From Gammaproteobacteria bacterium (lineage in GTDB: Bacteria > Pseudomonadota > Gammaproteobacteria > Steroidobacterales > Rariloculaceae): a stretch of DNA of 7,033 nt. The DNA lies in NCBI GenBank assembly GCA_016927175.1, contig JAFGNC010000206.1, positions 1 through 7,033 of the forward strand, read 5' to 3'. This document shows, in pieces, positions 1 through 5,468 of this stretch. The stretch's first letter is position 1; every line of letters begins with the position of its first letter. Below the pieces are notes generated by a model. The model had not been told where the DNA came from. It saw only the letters and a program-made list of their open reading frames with translations, and ran no database searches. The translations under genes were made by a program, and so were the position numbers.

Positions 1-71
1 CCGCGCAGCTGCCGGTAATGCCGCTGCTGTGGGTCGAGCGGCGGCGCTCGCCTTGGCCGAATGCGGCCGCC

Positions 72-76
72 AGGAG
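72..76 (+). promoter_or_regulatory. Ribosome binding site deciding the MutS-like start
   Basis: AGGAG with 9 nt before ATG 86. The same frame is open upstream to the window edge, so this site is the main reason for preferring ATG 86 over GTG 29. Confidence 0.6.
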
Positions 77-85
77 ATATCGCGC

Positions 86-1501
86 ATGGTTCCTGCCCTC
101 CCCTCCGAAACGGCAAGCCAACGAGCGCGACCCCCGACCCGCTCCCGGATCCGGTCCGACCTGTTGGTCCTCGACGCGCACAGCTTCAAGGATCTCGAGA
201 TATTCGAGTCTGAAACGGGAGGTGCATGTCTCTTCGATCTGTGCAACCTCACGCGATCCGACGGCGGTGCGAAAGCCCTGCGACGGCGCATGGAGCGTCC
301 GTCCTGCGACGCTGCTCGCATACGTGCCACGCAGGAGGCCCTCGCCTTCATCCTCGCGCAGCGGCAGGCGTTCGACATGCTGCCGTCTCTCGCCTATACC
401 ACGGGCCGCGTAGAGCGCTATCTGCGGGCCAGTCTGCCGCTGGTCACGCACGAAAACCTGCTGGAGTTCGGCTTCGGCGCCCTGGACCTGCGGCTCAACC
501 ATGACCGCGACTACAGCAAAATCGTGCGCGGCGTGCAGGTTACGTGTCTGCTGATCCGAACGTTGCGGCGCTTCGTCGGCCGGGCTGAACTGGCGCGGCC
601 TGCCGGAGAGCTCGCCCCGCTCCTCGACGAGATGCGGGCGCTCCTCGACCGCCCCGGCTTTTCGCGGGTCCCCGATCGGGAGATCGGAAGCTGGGGCGTT
701 TGGAGAATCCTGCGCGCCGATCAAGTCTTCCGGCTGCGGGAGAAGGAAGCGACAGACCGGCTGCTGCAGATCACCTACGAGGTCGACGCGCTCGTCGCGC
801 TGGCGGACGTCACGCGCAAGCATGAATTCGTTCTGCCGCGTATCGAGCAGGGGCCGCTCAGCGTCCGCGCCGACGGTCTGGTACACCCTCTGCTGCGGGA
901 TGCGGTGGCGAATCCGGTCGACCTCGACCAGGATCGCCGCGTGCTGTTCCTGACAGGCCCCAACATGGCCGGCAAAACGACCTACGTGCGCGCCTTCGCC
1001 ACGGCGCTCTACCTCGCCCACCTCGGGATGGGCGTTCCGGCGCGGAGCTTCCGCTTCGTGCCCGCGCAGCGGCTCTTCAGCTCGATCTCACTGACCGACG
1101 ACCTGCGGGCCGGGGTCAGCTACTTTCGGGCCGAGGCGCTGCGGGTAAAGGCGATCGCTCAGGCTGTCGCCGAGGGCTACCGCGTGGTCGCGGTCATGGA
1201 CGAGCCATTCAAGGGGACCAACGTCAAGGATGCGCTCGACGCTTCGCTCGCCATCCTGGAGCGCTTCGCGGTCAGGGAGGATTGCCTGTTCATGTTCTCC
1301 TCGCACCTGATCGAGCTGGGTGACCGGCTCGGCGCCGTCGGGCGGGTCGACTGCCGCTATTTCGAAGCGGAAGAGGGCGAGGGGCGCCTGCGGTTCGCGT
1401 ACCGGCTGAGTCCCGGCATCTCGAGCCAGCGGCTCGGGATGCGGGTGCTGCGCGAGGAGGGAATATTCGAGCTGCTCGACGGCGGCGCAGAGGGGGATTG
1501 A
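86..1501 (+). CDS. Short MutS-family ATPase (MutS core plus domain V, no mismatch-recognition domain)
   Basis: 471 aa from ATG 86. Roughly residues 25-230 resemble the MutS core/lever region (DLLVLDAHSFKDLEIF, then LFDLCNLTRSDGGAKALRRR). The rest is the ABC-type MutS ATPase: Walker A GPNMAGKTT at 291-299, the signature region with DDLRAGVSYF from 338, Walker B VVAVMDEP with D372 and E373, and an H-loop FSSH ending at H407. Canonical MutS is about 850 aa. Here the N-terminal mismatch-reading and connector domains and the C-terminal helix-turn-helix/tetramer region are absent, and the usual ELGRGT after Walker B reads EPFKGTN. Role inferred: a DNA-structure-binding ATPase in repair or recombination, not classical mismatch recognition. 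The start was chosen because AGGAG (72-76) lies 9 nt upstream. The frame stays open to the left edge, so GTG 29 or an earlier start outside the window is possible. A stop in another frame at 16-18 could end an upstream gene. The family call is firm; the subfamily and function are uncertain. Confidence 0.88.
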   Translation: MVPALPSETASQRARPPTRSRIRSDLLVLDAHSFKDLEIFESETGGACLFDLCNLTRSDGGAKALRRRMERPSCDAARIRATQEALAFILAQRQAFDMLPSLAYTTGRVERYLRASLPLVTHENLLEFGFGALDLRLNHDRDYSKIVRGVQVTCLLIRTLRRFVGRAELARPAGELAPLLDEMRALLDRPGFSRVPDREIGSWGVWRILRADQVFRLREKEATDRLLQITYEVDALVALADVTRKHEFVLPRIEQGPLSVRADGLVHPLLRDAVANPVDLDQDRRVLFLTGPNMAGKTTYVRAFATALYLAHLGMGVPARSFRFVPAQRLFSSISLTDDLRAGVSYFRAEALRVKAIAQAVAEGYRVVAVMDEPFKGTNVKDALDASLAILERFAVREDCLFMFSSHLIELGDRLGAVGRVDCRYFEAEEGEGRLRFAYRLSPGISSQRLGMRVLREEGIFELLDGGAEGD

Positions 1502-1583
1502 GCTCCCCCCTCCCCTTCGGCACCCCAAGCCTGAATACGATGCGACGCCGCCGGCGACGCCCGACGGCCGGATGTTGGCTCCT

Positions 1584-1611
1584 CCGCGACCGCCCCGGCG
1601 GCCGGTCGCGG
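1584..1611. terminator. GC-rich hairpin between convergent genes, possible bidirectional transcription stop
   Basis: The arms ccgcgaccg (1584-1592) and cggtcgcgg (1603-1611) are perfect 9-bp complements around a 10-nt loop. The hairpin lies in the 137-bp gap between the ends of the MutS-like gene and the SDMT gene, where a terminator serving both strands would be expected. No T-run follows on either strand, so it is not a classical intrinsic terminator. It may act with Rho, stabilise 3' ends, or be a by-product of high G+C. The rest of the gap (1502-1638) shows no gene, only a short direct repeat gcgacgc (1542-1548 and 1554-1560). Confidence 0.4.
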
Positions 1612-1638
1612 CGCCGTCGTCGCGCTACGCAGGTTGCG

Positions 1639-2478
1639 CTATGTCGGTTTACGGAAGTGCGCGATACCCCAGGCCAGGTACCCTTTTCCGCCGGCGTCGG
1701 TCCAGTGCTTCAGCCCCTGGATCATCCGGTCGATGTACTCGTCGGACACGACCTTCGACAGCTCGGCGCGCCGGCCCTGAAGCTCCGCGCGCACGCGCCC
1801 GTAATGATTGACGAGCTGGTGAGTCAGATCCTCGAACCCGACCTCCTGCCAGCCGAGGCGAACGGCTTCGCGGCGGTAGAATGCCATCGACCCGAGCGAA
1901 TCGAGGTGGATCCGATCGAGGACCGGCTGCAGCACGCCCGGCGGGCAATCGTCGGCCTGCATCGGATCGGTGAAGATGAGCTCACCGCCCGGCTTCAGCA
2001 CGCGGTCGATCTCGTCGAAGACCTTGCCGCGATCGTCCGAATGCAGCAGCGAGTCCTGGGACCACGCGTAATCGAACCGCCCGTTCTCGAACGGCAGGCT
2101 TTCGAAAGCGCCGTCCCTGACGTCGATCAGCTCGTCCAGCCCCGCTGCGTGCGTCAGCTCGCGATTGCGCTCGTTCTGCGCCTCGCTCAGGTTCACGCAC
2201 GCAACCTTGCAGCCCTTGTGGCGGGCGAGCCAACGGGCCGCGCCGCCGTAGCCGGCGCCGGCATCGATGACTTCGCTGTCCGGCCCAAGGTTGCGGAGCC
2301 GGCTCGCCATCGTGGCGACCGTACGCTCCGACGCCGCGGCGATCGGCTCATCGTCGCTCTGATAGAGCCCGATGTGGATGTCCTCGCCGCCCCAGACGTG
2401 AAAATAGAAGTTGTCGGCGTCGTCGCTGTTGTAATACTCGCGCGCCGTCTGGACGACGTCGGAATAGTTGCCGCTCAT
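1639..2478 (-). CDS. bsmB: Sarcosine/dimethylglycine N-methyltransferase (SDMT), second enzyme of glycine betaine synthesis
   Basis: 279 aa, close to the usual length of the halophile SDMT family. It transfers methyl groups from S-adenosylmethionine to sarcosine and dimethylglycine, ending in glycine betaine, a cytoplasmic compatible solute. Visible features are an N-terminal ARQYYNS-like segment (AREYYNS 12-18) followed by WGGEDIHIGLY (29-39), typical of this family. SAM-binding motif I is IDAGAGYGG (71-79), followed by NLSEAQNERN (96-105). Next come WSQDSLLHSDD (139-149) and the post-motif LKPGGELIFTDPMQ (161-174). The C-terminus GYLAWGIAHFRKP also matches the family. The start codon overlaps the stop of the upstream GSMT gene by ATGA, and GAGGGG lies 5 nt upstream, so the two are probably translationally coupled. 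Literature also uses the name sdmt. A related cyclopropane-synthase-like methyltransferase is the main alternative but is unlikely given the partner gene. Confidence 0.95.
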   Translation of the reverse strand: MSGNYSDVVQTAREYYNSDDADNFYFHVWGGEDIHIGLYQSDDEPIAAASERTVATMASRLRNLGPDSEVIDAGAGYGGAARWLARHKGCKVACVNLSEAQNERNRELTHAAGLDELIDVRDGAFESLPFENGRFDYAWSQDSLLHSDDRGKVFDEIDRVLKPGGELIFTDPMQADDCPPGVLQPVLDRIHLDSLGSMAFYRREAVRLGWQEVGFEDLTHQLVNHYGRVRAELQGRRAELSKVVSDEYIDRMIQGLKHWTDAGGKGYLAWGIAHFRKPT

Positions 2479-3296
2479 TCCTGCCCCTCGTCCTTCTGCT
2501 CCACGTATTTCTTCTCGGCGACATGGATGAAGAAGTCGGGCTCGCTCTCGCGATAGGTTTCCTTGAAGTCGCCGTACGTGGTGACGTTCTGAAAACCCAC
2601 TTCGCGCATGAGCCTCTGCGTGTAGGCCTTGCGGAGCGGGAACATGTTCAGATGGAACACTTCGCCGTCGGAGAAGCTGTAACGGAAACGCGCCAGGGAC
2701 TCGTCGACGTGCTCCGGCGTCGCCGACACGTCCTCGCCGCAGTAGTAGTACTGGTGCGAAGGCTCGACCTGCTTGTCGAGAATCGCGTCATAGTTGCGCT
2801 GATCGAGAATCAGGATCCCCTCGTGGCGCAGCGTCGCGTAATACTCGGCCAGCGACTTGCGGCGGTCGTTCTCGTTGTGCAGGTGCGTGAACGAGTTGCC
2901 GAGGCACACCACGGCATCGTACAGATCGTGAACGTCACGATTCAGCCAGCGCCAGTCGGCCTGAACGGTGCGCAGGATATAACCGCGCTTGTGCGCATTC
3001 TCGAACGCCTTGGCCAGCATGGCGGCGCTGCCGTCGACGCTCGTCACCTCGAAGCCGGCGCGCAGCAGCTGCACCGAGTGAAAACCGGTGCCGGTGGCGA
3101 CGTCCAGCACCTTTTTGCAGCCGTGAGCGCGCAGCTGCTCGATGAAAAACTCCCCTTCGGCGCTCGCGCGCCCCTCCCAGTCGATCAGGTCGTCCCATTT
3201 CTCGACGAACGACTTCGCGTATTCTTTCTTGTAATGCCCGGTTTCACGGACACTCAATGGGTCATCGCCGTATCCTTGAACGTTCGCTGTTTTCAT
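2475..3296 (-). CDS. bsmA: Glycine/sarcosine N-methyltransferase (GSMT), first enzyme of glycine betaine synthesis
   Basis: 273 aa. It methylates glycine to sarcosine and sarcosine to dimethylglycine using S-adenosylmethionine, and its product feeds the SDMT encoded directly downstream. The N-terminus carries the family's DPLSVRETGHY segment (12-22) and KWDDLIDW (33-40). SAM motif I is VLDVATGTGFHS (63-74), with acidic D88 in VDGS at the end of strand 2. ADWRWLNRDVH (113-123), CLGNSFTHL (131-139), LDQRNYD (164-170) and YYYCGEDVSATPEHVDE (183-199) are the conserved blocks of halophile GSMTs. The C-terminal half also matches, with YGDFKETY (241-248) and PDFFIHVAEK (253-262). ATG 3296 was chosen because it starts just before the conserved N-terminus. 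Its ribosome site is weak (GCGAG, about 8 nt away), and a promoter-like element lies close upstream. It is probably the first gene of a two-gene operon. No genes for S-adenosylhomocysteine recycling accompany it here. Also called gsmt in the literature. Confidence 0.95.
   Translation of the reverse strand: MKTANVQGYGDDPLSVRETGHYKKEYAKSFVEKWDDLIDWEGRASAEGEFFIEQLRAHGCKKVLDVATGTGFHSVQLLRAGFEVTSVDGSAAMLAKAFENAHKRGYILRTVQADWRWLNRDVHDLYDAVVCLGNSFTHLHNENDRRKSLAEYYATLRHEGILILDQRNYDAILDKQVEPSHQYYYCGEDVSATPEHVDESLARFRYSFSDGEVFHLNMFPLRKAYTQRLMREVGFQNVTTYGDFKETYRESEPDFFIHVAEKKYVEQKDEGQE
2484..2489 (-). promoter_or_regulatory. Ribosome binding site of SDMT inside the end of the GSMT gene
   Basis: GAGGGG on the minus strand ends 5 nt before the SDMT ATG (2476-2478) and lies within the last codons of the upstream gene. 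It supports the ATGA-overlap start and coupled translation of the two methyltransferases. Confidence 0.65.
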
Positions 3297-3315
3297 GCTT
3301 TCAGCTCGCTTTGTG

Positions 3316-3343
3316 GTTAAACGGATTGGCTCAACGCTGTCAA
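3316..3343 (-). promoter_or_regulatory. Predicted sigma70-type promoter of the glycine betaine operon
   Basis: On the minus strand there is a perfect -35 hexamer TTGACA (3343-3338), a 16-bp spacer, and a -10-like TTTAAC (3321-3316, 4 of 6 consensus positions). The expected transcription start near 3309 would leave a leader of only about 13 nt before the GSMT ATG. One arm of the 10-bp inverted repeat (3327-3336) lies inside the spacer, a position where a bound regulator could block or realign RNA polymerase. This is prediction from consensus only. Confidence 0.5.
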
Positions 3344-3420
3344 AATGCGCACGGTAAGGCGCTGCGGGCGCGTAACGTCACGCCCGATGTGCGGACTGGA
3401 ATGTCTCGCCCGTTGAGCCA
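3327..3420. repeat. Perfect 10-bp inverted repeat in the divergent GSMT/uup intergenic region
   Basis: tggctcaacg (3327-3336) and cgttgagcca (3411-3420) are exact reverse complements separated by 74 bp. The left arm sits in the spacer of the predicted GSMT promoter. Each arm contains a small dyad, TTG-N3-CA(A), so each could also be a separate protein-binding site. By simple counting, a 10-bp perfect pair is unlikely by chance in about 200 bp (of the order of a few percent). It may be a paired operator, or the closing stem of a structured leader if transcription toward uup starts to its left. Confidence 0.55.
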
Positions 3421-3477
3421 GTCCATGGTACGCGTCTCAATCGAAATGTCTACCGCAATACGGAAACATCGCGGTAG
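3365..3477. repeat. Cluster of smaller inverted repeats before uup
   Basis: Three further dyads lie in the same gap. cgggcg (3365-3370) pairs with cgcccg (3381-3386) around 10 nt and is nested inside the 10-bp pair. ggactgg (3393-3399) pairs with ccagtcc (3418-3424) around 18 nt. It overlaps the right arm of the 10-bp pair by three bases, so the two pairings partly exclude one another. ctaccgc (3450-3456) pairs with gcggtag (3471-3477) around 14 nt, 30 nt before the uup start. A tandem gcggta duplication (3471-3482) overlaps the last arm. They could be operator half-sites or stems of a uup leader RNA. No gene was seen in 3297-3507. Confidence 0.4.
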
Positions 3478-3507
3478 CGGTATCCACTACATTTATATGG
3501 TCGCATC

Positions 3508-5460
3508 ATGTCGTCCCTGATTCGTTTCGATCGGATTTCCTTATCGTTTGGCGATCAATGTATTCTGGCAACCGCGGATTTTGCTATTGACGCGGGCGAG
3601 CGTGTTTGCCTCGTCGGCCGAAACGGCGCCGGTAAATCCACCACGATCAAGCTGATAACCGGGCAACTCGAGCCCGATGAAGGCAAGATCGAGCGGCTCG
3701 GCGGAATCCGCGTCAGCGCGTTGGATCAGAAGCTCGCGGAATCGTCCGGGCGCACGGTCCGCGATTTCGTCGCGGGCGGGATGCAGGACCAGCTGAAGCG
3801 CATCGCGAAGTATCAGCAGCTCGCCGCGCAACCGGCGCCGGGGGGTGCGGCACTGGACGAGATGGCGAGTTTGGAACGGCAGATCGAAGCGGGCGGCGGC
3901 TGGTCGGTGGATACCCAGATCGAAGCGATGATCAGCCAGCTGTCGCTGCCGGCCGAGCAGACGCTGAGCGAGCTCTCCGGCGGCTGGCGCCGGCGCGTCG
4001 CGCTCGCGCAGGCGCTCGTGTCGGTTCCTGACCTGCTGCTGCTCGACGAGCCCACCAATCATCTCGACATCACTACGATCGAATGGCTGGAGCAGCAGAT
4101 CCTGCGTTTCAGCGGCGCCGTGCTGTTCGTCACGCACGATCGCAGCTTCGTGCAGCGGGTAGCAACGCGCGTCGTAGACCTCGACCGGGGCAGGCTGCGC
4201 AGCTGGCCCGGCGGCTACCGCGAGTATCTGCAGCAAAAAGCCAAGGCCGAGGAAGACGAAGACCGCCAGAACTCACTGTTCGACAAGAAGCTCGCCGAAG
4301 AAGAGGCGTGGATCCGCCAGGGCATCAAGGCGAGGGAGCATCGCAACGAAGGCCGCGTCCGGGCGCTCGAGGCGATGCGCGAAGAGCGTGCGCAACGGCT
4401 CAAGCGGCCGCGCACCGCTCGGATCCACATCAATCAGTCGGACGAGCTGTCGGGACGCAAGGTCATCGAAGCGCGGAACGTCACGCATGGCTTCGGCGGA
4501 GTCAGGCTGCTCGAGGATTTCTCGCTGCGCATCATGCGCGGCGACCGGATCGGCATCATCGGCAACAACGGAGTCGGCAAGACCACCCTGCTGCGGATCC
4601 TGCTCGGTGAGCTCGAGCCGGACCACGGAACGGTTAAGCTCGGAACGAATCTCGACGTCGCGTACTTCGATCAGCTGCGTCGCGAGATCGACGAGACGAA
4701 GACCGTCGCCGAGATCATCGGCGAGGGGCGCGAGTACATCTCGATCAACGGCAAGAAGAAGCACGTCGTCGGTTACCTGACGGACTTCCTGTTTTCCGCC
4801 AAACGCGCGATGACTCGCGTCGCGGCGCTGTCCGGCGGCGAGCGCAATCGCGTCATCCTCGCGAAGCTGTTCACGCGTTCGGCAAACCTGCTCGTGCTCG
4901 ACGAGCCGACGAACGATCTGGACGTCGAGACGCTCGAAGCGCTGGAGGCGCGCCTCGCCGAGTACGCCGGCACGCTGATCGTCGTCAGCCACGACCGGCA
5001 TTTTCTCGATTCGGTCGTCACGAGCACGCTGGTGTTCGAGGAAGGCGGCGCGATCCGCAGGTACGCGGGCGGCTACAGCGACTGGGCGCGTCTGCGTCAT
5101 CAGCTGACGATCGGCGAGCAAGCGCCGAAGGCCGCGAAGGCCGGCGCCGCGGATGCCCGGATCGCCCGGAAGGCCAAGCCCTCCTCTGCTCCTCACAAGC
5201 TCTCGTACAAGCTGCAGCGCGAGCTCGATGCCCTGCCCGATCAGATCGAGCTTCTCGAGACGGAGCTTGCCGGGCTGCAGGCCGAAGTAGCGCTGCCGGA
5301 GTTCTACCAGCGCCCTCGCGTGGAAGTCGAGGCGGAGCTGAAGCGTCTGGAAGACGTGCAGGCCCGACTCGACTCGGCGGTCGAACGTTGGGCCGAGCTC
5401 GAGGAGCAGGCGCAGGCCGCCGCTTCGACGCGAACGGGGGTCGCCGAGGACGTCGGCTGA
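3508..5460 (+). CDS. uup: ABC-F family ATPase Uup
   Basis: 650 aa, near the roughly 635 aa of E. coli Uup. It is a soluble tandem ATPase with no membrane segments. In E. coli, Uup is linked to precise excision of transposons and, as an ABC-F protein, to ribosome function. The first ATPase has Walker A GRNGAGKS (37-44), signature LSGG (156-159), Walker B LLLLDEPTNHLD with D180/E181, and H210. A charged helical linker spans about 240-310. The second ATPase has Walker A GNNGVGKT (352-359), LSGGE (441-445), D465/E466 in LDEPTNDLD, and H495. The C-terminal domain from KLSYKLQRELDALP (564-577) is the predicted coiled coil diagnostic of Uup, which separates it from EttA, YbiT and YheS. ATG 3508 fits the family N-terminus, but no Shine-Dalgarno sequence is visible before it. 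The first 25 or so codons use many A/T third positions, unlike the rest of the gene. The stop lies 8 bp from the convergent dinB stop. Confidence 0.95.
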   Translation: MSSLIRFDRISLSFGDQCILATADFAIDAGERVCLVGRNGAGKSTTIKLITGQLEPDEGKIERLGGIRVSALDQKLAESSGRTVRDFVAGGMQDQLKRIAKYQQLAAQPAPGGAALDEMASLERQIEAGGGWSVDTQIEAMISQLSLPAEQTLSELSGGWRRRVALAQALVSVPDLLLLDEPTNHLDITTIEWLEQQILRFSGAVLFVTHDRSFVQRVATRVVDLDRGRLRSWPGGYREYLQQKAKAEEDEDRQNSLFDKKLAEEEAWIRQGIKAREHRNEGRVRALEAMREERAQRLKRPRTARIHINQSDELSGRKVIEARNVTHGFGGVRLLEDFSLRIMRGDRIGIIGNNGVGKTTLLRILLGELEPDHGTVKLGTNLDVAYFDQLRREIDETKTVAEIIGEGREYISINGKKKHVVGYLTDFLFSAKRAMTRVAALSGGERNRVILAKLFTRSANLLVLDEPTNDLDVETLEALEARLAEYAGTLIVVSHDRHFLDSVVTSTLVFEEGGAIRRYAGGYSDWARLRHQLTIGEQAPKAAKAGAADARIARKAKPSSAPHKLSYKLQRELDALPDQIELLETELAGLQAEVALPEFYQRPRVEVEAELKRLEDVQARLDSAVERWAELEEQAQAAASTRTGVAEDVG

Positions 5461-5468
5461 CGCGCCGC

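Noticed and set aside
1498..2556. Plus-strand open frame of 352 codons starting at the end of the MutS-like gene
   Set aside because: It runs antisense to SDMT, whose conserved motifs prove the minus-strand reading. The plus-strand product has no recognisable domain.
3278..3287. gaacgttc palindrome near the GSMT start as a LexA box
   Set aside because: Gram-positive LexA sites need GAAC-N4-GTTC. Here there is no spacer and the sequence lies inside GSMT codons.
2523..3320. Plus-strand open frame of 265 codons
   Set aside because: It is antisense to GSMT, and the apparent hydrophobic product is a codon-usage mirror of the real gene.
3413..3441. ttgagc plus ctcaat as a uup promoter
   Set aside because: The -35 matches only 4 of 6 positions and the -10 only 3 of 6, too weak to call; the similarity comes mostly from the inverted-repeat arm.
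3257..3520. Plus-strand open frame of 87 codons spanning the divergent gap
   Set aside because: It crosses the GSMT start, the predicted promoter and the uup start, has no ribosome site, and its product resembles nothing I recognise.
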